Positions 37,575 through 47,571 of a DNA stretch of 64,000 nt are shown here, one piece after another. Under the pieces are notes generated by a model. It was not told the DNA's origin. It was given only the letters and a program-made list of their open reading frames with translations, and made no database searches. The DNA is taken from the NCBI GenBank assembly GCA_963783095.1, contig CAWAMR010000014.1, positions 248,001-312,000 of the forward strand. The letters are read 5' to 3'. The translations under genes were made by a program, and so were the position numbers. This stretch comes from CAWAMR01 sp963783095. GTDB taxonomy: Bacteria; Planctomycetota; Planctomycetia; Gemmatales; Gemmataceae. Every line of letters starts with the position of its first letter. Position 1 is the stretch's first letter.

Positions 37575-38291
37575 ATGGAGCAGTTGTTCCTCCAGATTCA
37601 GGAGGTTTTTCTGAATCTGTTCAACAGTGAAGCCCTGATAGCCACGCTGAAAAAGCCGGAAATCATGTTCGCCGCTTTTGTGGCGCTCAACTTGATTGTC
37701 TTCACGGAAACGGGTCTGTTGATCGGTTTCTTTCTTCCCGGTGATTCATTGTTGATTACAACTGGGATTGTCGCACAATCCGCCCAGTGGCCGATTCATT
37801 GGTTGATTCCGACGCTCTGTCTTTCTGCGATATTCGGAGATAGCGTCGGCTACTACATTGGCTACCGCACGGGACCAAAACTCTTCACGAAAGAGAAGTC
37901 ATTCCTGTTCCGCAAAGACTACCTGCTGATGGCACAAGGCTTTTATGAAAAGCACGGCGGAAAAACCATTATTCTCGCTCGTTTCGTGCCGATCATTCGT
38001 ACTTTTGCTCCCGTGGTCGCCGGCATCGGCAAAATGAGTTACGTGCGATTTATCTCGTTCAATGTAATCGGCGGCATCGGTTGGGTGGTGAGCATGATCC
38101 TGGCAGGATATTTCCTTCCACCCATTTTGGATCCGCTGTTGCAACGTGTGTTCGGGCCGGGGTTCATGGTCGAAAAGCACATGGAGAAGGTGATCATCAT
38201 CGTCGTGTTTTTGTCGATTCTGCCAATTCTTTATACGGCATTTCGCGCCTGGATGGCGAAAGGTAAAACCAAGGCAAACCAGCTTGCATAA
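37575..38291 (+). CDS. DedA family membrane protein
   Basis: 238 aa, intact. FTETGLLIGFFLPGDSLLIT near residue 40 is the DedA/SNARE-associated signature with acidic and Pro/Gly residues; GDSVGYYIGYRTG and KTIILARFVPIIRTFAPVVA followed by GIGKMSYVRF are the other conserved blocks. About five membrane helices. DedA proteins flip or scramble lipids such as undecaprenyl phosphate or phosphatidylethanolamine, which fits a neighbour that makes a lipid. The start ATG at 37575 follows a 79-base gap after the PLP gene. Confidence 0.92.
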   Translation: MEQLFLQIQEVFLNLFNSEALIATLKKPEIMFAAFVALNLIVFTETGLLIGFFLPGDSLLITTGIVAQSAQWPIHWLIPTLCLSAIFGDSVGYYIGYRTGPKLFTKEKSFLFRKDYLLMAQGFYEKHGGKTIILARFVPIIRTFAPVVAGIGKMSYVRFISFNVIGGIGWVVSMILAGYFLPPILDPLLQRVFGPGFMVEKHMEKVIIIVVFLSILPILYTAFRAWMAKGKTKANQLA

Positions 38292-38296
38292 GCTGG

Positions 38297-38413
38297 CAGT
38301 GTTCAGTGTTCAGTGTTCAGTTTTCAGTTTTCAGTTTTCAGTTAAATCCACCAGCAGAAGAAACGGTCACCGGGGCTCTTCACCGAAAACTGAACACTGA
38401 AAACCGAACACTG
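38297..38413. repeat. Imperfect inverted repeat built from TTCAGT units
   Basis: Left part 38297-38343 is a run of CAGTGTT/CAGTTTT units; the right part 38384-38413 (CGAAAACTGAACACTGAAAA, then CCGAACACTG) is its complement. It lies between the DedA and RluA-type genes. Confidence 0.8.
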
Positions 38414-38427
38414 TTTATACTGAAGGT

Positions 38428-39414
38428 ATGCTTCCTTCCCTGCCACAGCCGTATCCTGTGCCGACTGAACACGCCGGTAAAACGCTCGCAGCGGTTTTGC
38501 GCATTCTCTTGCCGGGTCAGACCTGGAATCAGGTTCGCACCTTTATCGCTTCCCGTCGGGTTCATATCGATGATGCTCTTTGCCTCGATCCTGCCCGCCG
38601 GCTCAAAGAGGGCGAAGTCGTTGAGTGCCTGCAGAGACCTGCCGTCGTTCATCTTGGAGCAACCGCTTCGACTCTGGTGATTCGTTATCTCGATGAAGAC
38701 GTCGTCGTCGTGGAGAAGGCTTCCGGTATCAACACCGTTCGACACCCCGCCGAAAAGGAATGGAACGATCGCCGTCGAATCCTCTCCCCGACGCTCGAAG
38801 ATCTGGCACAAATCGCCATCGCCGAACGGCTCGGACGAAGCAAACGTACACTTCCCCGGCTCCGAATCGTTCAGCGGCTCGACAAGGATACGAGTGGCCT
38901 GGTTGTCTTCGCGCGTTCCGTCCCGGCCGAGCGCGGGCTTGGCAAGCAATTCCATGCTCATTCCGTGATCCGGCGCTACATCGCTGTGGTCCCCGGCCAT
39001 TTGATGCCACGCACGTTTTCTTCCTGGTTTGTCCGCGATCGCGGCGACGGCCGACGCGGCAGCGGACATGCCGGCGGCGTCGGGAAAAGGGCCGTTACCC
39101 ATATCGATGTGATCGAGCAGTTGCCCAATTACAGCGTTTTGTCCTGCCGATTGGAAACCGGTCGGACGCACCAGATTCGCATCCATCTCGCGGAGGCCGG
39201 CCATTCCGTCTGCGGCGAAAAGGTATATAATCATCAGTTGAACGGTGAGGTCGTTCAGGATCGCAGCGGTGCTCCTCGACTCGCCTTACACGCTACGGAG
39301 CTGGGTTTCCAGCATCCGACCACGGGCGAGAATCTTCACTGGGAAATGCCGCTTCCCTTGGATTTGCAGGGATTCCTGGAACATTTGCGAAGATTTTCGC
39401 CCCGGAACGAATAA
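38428..39414 (+). CDS. RluA-family RNA pseudouridine synthase
   Basis: 328 aa, intact. An N-terminal S4-like domain (VRTFIASRRVHIDDALCLDP) precedes the catalytic domain. IVQRLDKDTSGLVVFARS holds the catalytic aspartate (HRLD-type motif, here QRLD), and LSCRLETGRTHQIRIHLAEA is the second family motif. It isomerises uridines in rRNA or tRNA. Which of the RluA/C/D sites it modifies cannot be told. It ends 36 bases before an exported small protein. Confidence 0.92.
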   Translation: MLPSLPQPYPVPTEHAGKTLAAVLRILLPGQTWNQVRTFIASRRVHIDDALCLDPARRLKEGEVVECLQRPAVVHLGATASTLVIRYLDEDVVVVEKASGINTVRHPAEKEWNDRRRILSPTLEDLAQIAIAERLGRSKRTLPRLRIVQRLDKDTSGLVVFARSVPAERGLGKQFHAHSVIRRYIAVVPGHLMPRTFSSWFVRDRGDGRRGSGHAGGVGKRAVTHIDVIEQLPNYSVLSCRLETGRTHQIRIHLAEAGHSVCGEKVYNHQLNGEVVQDRSGAPRLALHATELGFQHPTTGENLHWEMPLPLDLQGFLEHLRRFSPRNE

Positions 39415-39449
39415 CTCTCTATCGTCCACCTTGAGTAAAGGAGCCGGCC

Positions 39450-39878
39450 ATGAAGCAAATTCGCTTTGCGGTGCTACTGTCGGGTTCGATCGTATTGGGC
39501 CTTGCCACACTATCCTATGCACTCGAAAACAACGTCCCGCAAATCAACAAGCGCGGCGACGACGAGAAAAAATTCGCCGAGCAGGTGGGCTTTGCAGTGG
39601 TTCACGCTGCCCGCTCTGCACCGAAGAATCTGAAACTCCTCAAATTCCAACAATCGACACCTGAGCTCGGCCGGCTCGTTTGGGATCTTCAGGTGGAGTA
39701 TTATGGCAGCATCACTGGGAAAAAGTTTATCGCTGACATGAAAGTAAAGATCGACACCATCAAGAAAGATACCTGGGAAATATCGAACATCGATTACTCG
39801 GACGACAACAAGGTCAGCCTGGGCAAGCCCAACACCGACAAGATCCAAAAGCTCATCAAGATGATGAATGGGAAATAA
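39450..39878 (+). CDS. Small exported protein of unknown function
   Basis: 142 aa. MKQIRFAVLLSGSIVLGLAT is a signal peptide, with probable cleavage after SYA. The mature part is about 118 residues, Lys-rich, with a beta-strand pattern (LVWDLQVEYYGSITGKKFIA, then IDTIKKDTWEISNIDYSDDN). No family recognised. Preceded by a good Shine-Dalgarno sequence (AAAGGAG at 39437-39443). It ends at a bidirectional terminator shared with clpC. Confidence 0.7.
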   Translation: MKQIRFAVLLSGSIVLGLATLSYALENNVPQINKRGDDEKKFAEQVGFAVVHAARSAPKNLKLLKFQQSTPELGRLVWDLQVEYYGSITGKKFIADMKVKIDTIKKDTWEISNIDYSDDNKVSLGKPNTDKIQKLIKMMNGK

Positions 39879-39880
39879 CG

Positions 39881-39920
39881 AAAAAAGGAAGGATCAAGAT
39901 TTCTCTCGATCCTTCCTTTG
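39881..39920. terminator. Bidirectional rho-independent terminator
   Basis: GGAAGGATC (39887-39895) pairs with GATCCTTCC (39908-39916), with six A residues before and TTT after, between convergent genes. Confidence 0.8.
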
Positions 39921-39937
39921 TTACGGATAGTTCGTTG

Positions 39938-42454
39938 TTACGTGGCTCCGACCAGGGCCGGCACCTCGGCGTTGACGCCTTCGATTAGGAGCTTCTTGTC
40001 TTCGCCCTCGCCGGTGACCTTGACCTGGATGATCTCCTTGCCCACGAACCCGCCTCGGAGCAGGTCTTCGGCGAGCGGATCTTCCAGCATATTCTCGATG
40101 GCTCGGCGTAAGGGTCGGGCACCGTAATCCAGACTGGTACCCTTCTCAATCAGCAAATCCTTTGCTTCTTCCGACAGCAACAAGGTGAAACCCTTCTCCT
40201 TGAGCCGTTTGATGACCTTCGAGAGTTCCATATCCACGATCTGCTTGAGATCGGGTGTCGTCAGGCTGCGGAACACAATGATGTCGTCCACACGATTGAG
40301 AAACTCGGGGCGGAAGTTCTTTTCCATCTCACCCTTGAGGCGTTTTTTCATGTCCGCGTAAGTGGTTTCTTCATTCTTCTTCAACCCGGCCTTGAAGATG
40401 CCACCCAAATTGTCCGTGGTGACGATCTGCTCAGCGCCGATGTTCGTGGTCATGATCAGAATCGTGTTCTTGAAGTCGATGGTTCGCCCGAAACTGTCGG
40501 TGAGCCGGCCTTCCTCCATAATCTGAAGCAAAGAGTTCCAGACATCGGGGTGAGCCTTCTCGATTTCATCCAACAGCACCACGCTGTAAGGCTGGCGACG
40601 AATCTTTTCCGTCAACTGTCCGCCTTCTTCGTAACCCACATAGCCCGGCGGAGCACCCCAGAGCCTGCTGACGTTGTGCTTCTCCTGATACTCGGACATA
40701 TCCAGTTGCACGAGCTTATTCTCGTCGCCGAACATGAACTGAGCCAAGCGTTTGGCAAGCAACGTCTTTCCGACACCCGTGGGACCGGCAAAGATAAAGC
40801 TGCCGATGGGTCGTTTCGGATCCTTGATGCCGGCCCGGCTCTTGCGAACTGCGCGGGAAATCGCTTTGATCGCCTCATCCTGACTGACCACTGCGCCGTG
40901 CAACTCATCTTCCATCTTCAGGAGGCGTTTGGTCTCATCGTCACCGAGCCGCTTGAGGGGCACACCCGTCATTTTGCTGACGACTTCGGCGATCACTTCT
41001 TCATCGACGACGCCATCGGTTTCCTTCGACTTGTCGCGCCATTCGCGGGTGACCGTTTCTTTTTTCTTCTTCAGTTTATCGGCCTGATCTCGCAGCGCAG
41101 CCGCCTTCTCGAAGTCCTGTTCGGCTACCGCAGCTTCTTTTTCGTGATTGAGCTTCTCAATCGATTCATCGATGTCTTTCAGATCGGGGGGCCGGGTCAT
41201 CGCCTTGAGGCGAATGCGAGCGCCTGCCTCATCGATCACATCAATCGCCTTATCGGGCAGGCACCTGCCGGTGATATATCGATCCGACAGTTCGACTGCC
41301 TGTTGAAGCGCCCCGTCGGTGATCTGAACACGATGATGTGCTTCGTAGCGATCGCGCAAGCCCTTGAGAATTTCAACGGCTTCATCTTTCGACGGCGGGT
41401 TGACGATGATTTCCTGGAATCGGCGCGCCAGGGCCGCGTCCTTTTCGATATATTTGCGATATTCGTCGAGCGTAGTGGCACCGATGCACTGAATCTCGCC
41501 GCGAGCGAGAGCGGGTTTCAGCACGTTGGAGGCATCGATAGCGCCTTCCGCTCCTCCGGCACCGACGAGAGTATGCAGCTCATCGATGAAGAGAATCGTA
41601 TTTTTGGCGCGACGAACTTCGTTCATCACCGCTTTTATGCGCTCTTCAAACTGACCGCGATATTTTGTACCCGCGACCATCATGGCCAGATCGAGAACGA
41701 CCAGACGGCGATCTCGAAGCAATTCGGGTACGCTGCTATCGACGATGAGCTGCGCCAGTCCTTCGACGATGGCGGTCTTACCGACGCCGGCCTCGCCGAG
41801 AAGCACCGGATTATTCTTCTGACGCCGGCTCAGAATCTGAATAACCCGTTCGATCTCATTGGCTCTGCCGATGACCGGATCGAGCTTGCCCTGTTTGGCG
41901 AGTTCGGTCAGATCGCGTCCAAAGCTATCCAGAGCAGGGGTTTTGGATTTACCCTTGGAGGCCGGTCGTTCGCTGCCGCCTCCACCGCTGCTTTCCGGGG
42001 AATCTGGCATGTTGTGCCCCAGTAAATTGAGTACCTCTTCGCGGACATCTTCCAATTTTAGTCCCAGGTTCATCAGAACCTGAGCGGCGACACCTTCCTG
42101 CTCCCGCAAAAGTCCAAGGAGGAGGTGTTCCGTACCGACATAGTTGTGGTTCAAGTTACGAGCCTCCTCGATGGAGTACTCGATCACTTTTTTGGCCCGT
42201 GGAGTGTGCGGCAATTTGCCGAGTACAACCTGATCGCCCCCCGGTCCGGTCTGCACAATTTTTTCGACTTCGAGTCGAATCTTGCGCAGATCGATATCGA
42301 GGTTTTTCAGTACATTGGCTGCAACTCCAGAGCCTTCCTTGACCAAGCCGAGGAGAACGTGTTCTGTCCCGATGTACTCGTGGTTGAAGCGCTGTGCCTC
42401 TTGATTGGCAAGCTGCATCACCTTTCGGGCTCGGTCAGTGAAGCGTTCATACAT
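39938..42454 (-). CDS. clpC: ATP-dependent Clp protease ATPase subunit ClpC
   Basis: 838 aa, intact and full length. Order: two Clp N repeats (MYERFTDRARKVMQLANQEA, then NHEYIGTEHVLLGL), first AAA with GEAGVGKTAIVEGLAQ and TILFIDELHTLVGAGGAEGA, UVR motif in the middle (EQDFEKAAALRDQADKLKKK), second AAA with GPTGVGKTLLAKRLAQFMF, and C-terminal D2-small domain. The UVR motif assigns it to ClpC rather than ClpA/B. It unfolds proteins for ClpP. No mcsA/mcsB/ctsR neighbours are present. This is a useful control for sequence quality, since 2.5 kb contain no frameshift. Confidence 0.97.
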   Translation of the reverse strand: MYERFTDRARKVMQLANQEAQRFNHEYIGTEHVLLGLVKEGSGVAANVLKNLDIDLRKIRLEVEKIVQTGPGGDQVVLGKLPHTPRAKKVIEYSIEEARNLNHNYVGTEHLLLGLLREQEGVAAQVLMNLGLKLEDVREEVLNLLGHNMPDSPESSGGGGSERPASKGKSKTPALDSFGRDLTELAKQGKLDPVIGRANEIERVIQILSRRQKNNPVLLGEAGVGKTAIVEGLAQLIVDSSVPELLRDRRLVVLDLAMMVAGTKYRGQFEERIKAVMNEVRRAKNTILFIDELHTLVGAGGAEGAIDASNVLKPALARGEIQCIGATTLDEYRKYIEKDAALARRFQEIIVNPPSKDEAVEILKGLRDRYEAHHRVQITDGALQQAVELSDRYITGRCLPDKAIDVIDEAGARIRLKAMTRPPDLKDIDESIEKLNHEKEAAVAEQDFEKAAALRDQADKLKKKKETVTREWRDKSKETDGVVDEEVIAEVVSKMTGVPLKRLGDDETKRLLKMEDELHGAVVSQDEAIKAISRAVRKSRAGIKDPKRPIGSFIFAGPTGVGKTLLAKRLAQFMFGDENKLVQLDMSEYQEKHNVSRLWGAPPGYVGYEEGGQLTEKIRRQPYSVVLLDEIEKAHPDVWNSLLQIMEEGRLTDSFGRTIDFKNTILIMTTNIGAEQIVTTDNLGGIFKAGLKKNEETTYADMKKRLKGEMEKNFRPEFLNRVDDIIVFRSLTTPDLKQIVDMELSKVIKRLKEKGFTLLLSEEAKDLLIEKGTSLDYGARPLRRAIENMLEDPLAEDLLRGGFVGKEIIQVKVTGEGEDKKLLIEGVNAEVPALVGAT

Positions 42455-43115
42455 CGAAGCTTCTCCCGTTTCTGTTACAGTTTAGTCGCATAAGAGCCGT
42501 TCCGTGCCCGTCCTGGGATTGAGATTGAATGGCATTACTCCATCATACGCATTGGGCAAGCGAATAACCAATCGAGAGTCGGGATGCGCTGGGAAGAGGA
42601 ACCAGGTGAATTGCCCAGTGGAATCGGTTGGCACAGATGGCAGGATGCTAATGGAGTAAGTCTTTGGGATTCTAGTCGCTATCTGATGATAAATCAAGGC
42701 GGGGAAAGTTCGGAGATTGGACACAGGAGTTGGGAGTGAGAAACCGAAGTGAGGAGCGGGGGAGTTGGGAGAGAAATAACAGGGAATTGAATGCACGAGT
42801 AAGAATGGTGAATGAGCCCTCATACGCAATTCGGCGGTTCGGTCGATCAGACCGATGTACGCTAGGAGCCGAAACAAAACCAGGCTAAACCCCACGACAG
42901 CGCAGGCCAAGTTTTGCTCACTGGATCGGTTCTTGAAGAAAGAAGTCAAAAGTGACCCGGCAGGGCGTTCGAGCCTTGCGGCCGACTGGCCACTTCTTGG
43001 AATCTGTGTCCCCAGATTCCGACAGATAGTCATTGCCATGATGAGACCGCCCGGATTCAAACTTGTTGCAAAAACTTACCGGCTCGCCGTAACTTTCATC
43101 CTCAAGGTGTGTCAA
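42455..43115. other. Intergenic region with one doubtful minus-strand ORF
   Basis: A minus-strand frame at 42482-43060 (192 codons, ending LNPRTGTERLLCD) is open but of odd composition and unlike anything I know. Its end lies 28 bases from the clpC start, so the clpC promoter region would be inside it. I regard it as probably non-coding. Confidence 0.4.
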
Positions 43116-43649
43116 ATGGCGAAACATTTCGTCTCGACGGTCCTCATCTGCGCTTTGGTTGCAGGGTTCGCAACAGCTCAGCAGATCGATCAACCCCTGA
43201 AAAGGGCCAAGGTAGGCGACTATGTCGTCTTCAAGACGGATAGCCCAGGAGTCAAAATGACGATGCGGCAGGAAGTTACCGAAGTAACGGAGAAAACGGT
43301 TACGATCAAGTCGGTCAGTACAGTCAACGGCATGGAATTGCCCGCCGACGTGAAGACGGAAGATTTAACGAAGTCGGCCGATCCCGCAGTCATAGCGGAA
43401 AATGTGAAGAAATTCAAAGTTGTCGACACGGGCAAAGGCACCGAGACCCTGAAAATCAACGGCAAGGAATATCGATGCGAGTGGAAATCCATGACCACCA
43501 CGGTGACCGCTAACGGCATGGAAATCAAAACGGAATCTAAGCTTTGGATGTCCAAAGATGCGCCGGTCTACGGGTTGGTTAAGACCGAAACCAAGACGTT
43601 TGGCATGGTCACCGTGATGGAATTGACGGAATCGGGAAGCAAAAAGTAA
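43116..43649 (+). CDS. Small exported protein of unknown function
   Basis: 177 aa. MAKHFVSTVLICALVAGFAT is a signal peptide, cleaved probably after TAQ or ATA. The mature part is a predicted beta-barrel-like sheet of alternating strands: VGDYVVFKTDSPGVKMTMRQ, EVTEKTVTIKSVSTVNGMEL and YRCEWKSMTTTVTANGMEIK. The start 43116 is chosen for the signal peptide; the frame is open upstream. No family recognised. It has its own terminator downstream. Confidence 0.7.
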   Translation: MAKHFVSTVLICALVAGFATAQQIDQPLKRAKVGDYVVFKTDSPGVKMTMRQEVTEVTEKTVTIKSVSTVNGMELPADVKTEDLTKSADPAVIAENVKKFKVVDTGKGTETLKINGKEYRCEWKSMTTTVTANGMEIKTESKLWMSKDAPVYGLVKTETKTFGMVTVMELTESGSKK

Positions 43650-43722
43650 TTGCGGTGGTTGCGGGGCATTGCTCATTGCCGAAGTGAGGGACCACACCTC
43701 AGTGGCTGCCACGTTAGGGCCA

Positions 43723-43760
43723 CAAAAAAACCTCCTGGGTCATTTCAGGAGGTTTTTTCT
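43723..43760 (+). terminator. Rho-independent terminator
   Basis: AACCTCCTG (43729-43737) pairs with CAGGAGGTT (43746-43754), followed by TTTTCTTT, 80 bases after the exported-protein stop. Confidence 0.8.
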
Positions 43761-43927
43761 TTGCAAATGAAATGCTCGTCATTTTTTTCGAGTTTTGTTG
43801 TGTGGGGTAAACCCTATGTCACTCAGGATAGGATCCAGGCTGCCATGTGCCACTCACCTTCCCACACAAATCTGTTTATGCACGTCAGCAGTGTCGGACG
43901 GAGTTCTTTGGCATGCCAATTCGATCT

Positions 43928-44917
43928 TCAGAAACCCAAATCTTCCCCTTCGTGAATCGCCAGTCCGATTTGCTCAACGCCACCCTTGCGGCCGTTGTAC
44001 CACAAGAGCCATTTCTTGCCGTCGTAGATTGCATACGGTTTGTAGACCGCATCGTGGTCCCATTTGTCCACGCCGGGACGAATGACGGGGTTGGCCGGAT
44101 GACGTTTCCAGTCGGTGATGCCGTCCTTCGACCGTGCCACGCCGATCTGGGCATGGTTCTGATCCCGAAAGCCGATGTAGAACATGAGATACCAGTCGCC
44201 CTTCTGAACGACCTGACAGGCGGTCACCCGGTCTTTTTCCCAGGCGAGATCTTGGATCGGGTTTGAAGATCGGGTTGTCTTTGTGCTTGGTCCATTTCAG
44301 ACCATCTTCGCTGGTCGCATAACCGATGGCATTCGGCTCGTATTGCTCACCGCCGGAATACCACATGCGGTAGAGCTTCGCCTTGTCGTCGTAGATGACG
44401 TGCGGACACATCACGGCGACCTTCTCCCACGGCTTTTCCGCTGAGAGAACCGGCTTGTCGCTCTCACGTTGCCACGTCTTCCCGTCCTTGCTGGTGGCAT
44501 AGCCAATCCACGACTTGCCCCGTGCCTGCCCCGTGTACCACATCTGATAGCGGTCGCCGTTCTTGATGACGACGGGCGGTTGAGATCGTTCTCCCAATCG
44601 GTCTTGTCGTTGGGGCCGAGGACGATCACCGGTTTGGTCCATTCGATACCATCCTTGCTTTCCACCAGGGCGATGCTCTTCTTGGGCCGCCACGAGAACC
44701 ACATGCGATAAGTATCTCCCTCCTTGAGAACGGAGATGTCGAAGCAGGTTCCGAGATCGCCGCCGAGTACCGGGTTCTTTGCGTATTTCACCCATCCCGC
44801 CGACGTTTCGGAGGCTGGCTTGTCATCTGCCTCGACCGAGGTGCTGGTCCAAAAAAGGATTCCACAGGCCGGGATAATCGAATAAGCGATGAGGTAACGG
44901 ATGCGATGGGTCAACAT
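43928..44917 (-). CDS. Exported five-bladed beta-propeller, glycoside-hydrolase-43/130-like, frameshifted
   Basis: About 330 aa. A signal peptide-like N-terminus (LIAYSIIPACGILFWTSTS) is followed by repeated blades of the same pattern: DTYRMWFSWRPKKSIALVES, DRYQMWYTGQARGKSWIGYA, LYRMWYSGGEQYEPNAIGYA and WYLMFYIGFRDQNHAQIGVA, each followed by SKDGI/SKDGK/SEDGL and a W. This is the blade pattern of GH43/GH32/GH130-type glycosidases or phosphorylases. Shifts occur near 44580 and 44255. The substrate is unknown. It lies downstream of the deoxyhypusine-synthase-like gene in the same direction. Confidence 0.7.
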
Positions 44918-45015
44918 AAGAAGGTTCCCTGTCTAACGAATATCCGGTTGCCTACATTGTAGCAGTATCGCCGCCATCGTTGGGAGTTTGGCCGTGCTCA
45001 TTCTCTGCTTCTCTT

Positions 45016-46130
45016 TCAAACCGATCGTCGTCCCGATTTTCTCGATTCGGCATAGCCGTCTTCGAGAACCTTCATCAACTCGCCCATGCGATCCATGAGC
45101 CGTTTCGGCGGGCGCAGCGCATGCCGGCTCAGTGCGTAGCCGGTCAACAAGGGTAACGCAACCGTCGAATCGACATAGCAGGTCACCGTATCGGGCAGTT
45201 TACTCGGATCGACTTTTCCCCAGGTCATCGCTTCGGAGGGAGTTGCGCCGCTCAGGCCCCCCGTGTCGGGCCGGGCATCGGTGAATTGCAGGAAATAATC
45301 GTGTCCGCAATCGGCCAGTCCGAGAACCTCCTGAATTTGAGGCTCCGTTTGCAGCACGAAATTCTTCGGTGAGCCGCCGCCGAGAATCAATATCCCGCTT
45401 TGACCCTTCAACTTCGCATCGTGAACGATCGCCGCCGTCTGGTTCACGTCGCGGAGCGGATCGATATTCAGTTTGCTTCCTTCCAGTTGAAGCGCGGCAA
45501 GATTCATGCCGATCGAACTATCGCCGGGACTTGACGTGAATACCGGTACCGCAGCGCGGTATGCCGCCGCCAATAAGCATTTTCCTTTTCGCCCCGTTTC
45601 ATCTTCGCGGGTTGCCAGGTATTTTCCGGCGAGATGATGAAACTCCGCTGTACCCATCGTTCTCTGAAACGGCTCACTGCGGCACAGTTGACGATAGAAC
45701 CGATCGGTCCCCAGCAGGTTCTCGTAGTCGAATACGATGTCGTAAATGCGAATGACCTGATTTTCCCGAAGGGCAAGGTCGTCCATCCCCGGCGCGATTG
45801 GTGCATATCCATTCCCAGAGCGAAATGAGTATCGTGATAGACATTGGCACCTGTGGAAACGATCCAATCAATAAAACCGGCTTCGATCAGGGGGACGAGA
45901 CAGGAAATGCCGAGGCCGGCCGGCGTCAAGGCACCACTCAGCGCCAGCCCGACTGTTCCTTCCGGAGCAAGCATTTTTTCGGTGAAGAGCCGGCAGCCTT
46001 CCCGCAGCCGGCCGGCGTTGTACGAAAGGAAAACCTGATCGATGAGGTCGGCCAAGGGGATATTTGGGGTCACTGCGGGCGGATCGATCCGGCGCTGACT
46101 GATTTTTTGAAGATAAGGAACAGTATTCAT
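45016..46130 (-). CDS. Deoxyhypusine-synthase-like protein, one frameshift
   Basis: About 370 aa. LREGCRLFTEKMLAPEGTVG and the stretch LALSGALTPAGLGISCLVPL begin the NAD-dependent fold; FIDWIVSTGANVYHDTHFAL follows. After a shift near 45800 comes NVYHD-distal sequence VFDYENLLGTDRFYRQL, then AAVPVFTSSPGDSSIGMNLA, ILILGGGSPKNFVLQTEP (region of the catalytic lysine) and DARPDTGGLSGATPSEAMTW. Deoxyhypusine synthase modifies eIF5A in archaea and eukaryotes. Bacterial relatives usually act on polyamines (homospermidine synthase) or have unknown roles. Bacteria have EF-P, not eIF5A. The MNTVPYLQ start at 46130 is the most likely. Confidence 0.85.
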
Positions 46131-46215
46131 AATCGAGATGATATTCCCGAAAGCCACGGTCGTCTTCAGGCCCAGGGGTAAGAATGAACTACACGCCAAT
46201 TGGGCGATTGGCGTG

Positions 46216-47571
46216 GCCGATTTTAGCCGCGGGTCGGACAGCCCCTCAACTTCCCAGCCCTTGCGATAGGTTTGCTGTGACGAACGGCATTGGCCTCCTT
46301 GCGTTGGTCACTTTCATTTTCGCGGCGTCCCATTCGAGCGTCGTCTTGGCGAAGCGCGTCGCCAGGCAGCCCAGCAGCACCGATTCGGTCAACGGGCCCG
46401 AGTAATCGAACGGTGCCGACGTCTTGCCGTTGCCGCGGCAGGCCTCGACGAACTGGAGATAGTGATTGTTGCCGCCCGCTCTGGGCAACTTGAATCCTTG
46501 AACTTCTCGGCCGGCAGCAGAACCGGATCGCCGATGTAGGGCGAATACAGCACGCCCTCGGTGCCGATGTAGATCGAGCCCTGGTCGTGGAGCTTGCGAT
46601 CGCCGATGAGCTCTTGACCTCGGCGCCGGCGGCGCTTGTTGCCGTCGTACCAGGTCAGCGTCAGCGTATCGGTCGTGAATTTGGTGCCGGGAAAGACGTA
46701 GCTGCACCTGCGACATCCAGGCCCCAGTTGTCGGCGTTGGGCGCGTCGCCTTCGGAGCGCACCGACTTCGGGAGCGGTCAGCGCCAGCGACGCGAACACC
46801 GGGTCGAGGATGTGGCAGCCCATGTCGCCGAAGGTGCCGGTGCCGAAGTCGAGGCGCTTGCGCCAGTTGCCGGGATGATAGTAGCCGTCGCCGATGAACG
46901 GCCGCTCGGCGGCGACGCCGAGCCAGAAGTCCCAGTTGAGGCTGGCCGGCACCGGGTCCTTGCGGTCCGGCGTCGGGATTCTTGTCGCCCCAGTGTCTTG
47001 CCGCTCCAGCTGTGGACTTCCTTCACCTTGCCGATCGCGCCGGCCTGGATGATCGCCACGACCGTCCGGTGAACCGCGTGCGAGTGAATCTGAATGCCCA
47101 TCTGGGTGACGAGCTTCTTTCTTCGGCGCGACCTTCGTCAGTTGCCGGGCTTCGTAGATCGTTTGCGTCAGCGGCTTCTGCGTGTAGACGTGCAGGCCCT
47201 GCTGCATGGCCCGCATGGTGATCGGAGCCGTGCATGTGGTCCGGCGTCGAGACGTTGACCGAGTTGAGGTTCTTTTCCTTGTCGAGCAGTTCTCGCCAAT
47301 CCTGGTAGATTTTCACGTCGGGGAAACGTTTCTTGACCTCGGCGGTGCGATTCAGATCGACTTCGGCGACGGCGACGAGTTTGAGGTTCTTGCTGCCGGC
47401 CAGCGAGTGGATGTCGGACCAGGCCATGCCGTTGGCGCCGAAGCTGGCGTGATAAACCGTTTCGCTCGGTGCTGCCAAAGCATGTTGGCGGAACACAAAG
47501 GGCACTGCGAGCGTCGTGGCCACGGCACTTGTCAGAAAGCTTCGTCGATTCATTTGGGAGTTCGTATTCAT
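46216..47571 (-). CDS. Exported Gfo/Idh/MocA oxidoreductase, shattered by indels
   Basis: About 445 aa when joined. MNRRSFLTSAVATTLAVPFV is a twin-arginine signal. The Rossmann part reads FGANGMAWSDIHSLAG and LKLVAVAEVDLNRTAEVKKR; NSVNVSTPDHMH carries the family proline-His turn, then, in other frames, GLHVYTQKPLTQTIYEARQL with the EKP-like lysine motif. The dinucleotide domain is followed by ELSWDF-like blocks (SLNWDFWLGVAAERPF, HPGNWRKRLDFGTGTFGDMG). The C-terminus YRKGWEVEGL is family-typical. Many single-base shifts, mostly between 46.4 and 47.2 kb. Exported members are abundant in planctomycetes and act on sugars. Probably first gene of a unit with the next two. Confidence 0.82.

Noticed and set aside
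40550..42025. 491-codon open frame antisense to clpC
   Set aside because: The clpC reading is full length with all expected motifs; the antisense frame is a shadow of its codon pattern.
42482..43060. 192-codon minus-strand ORF upstream of clpC
   Set aside because: No recognisable domain, odd composition and overlap with the expected clpC promoter region.
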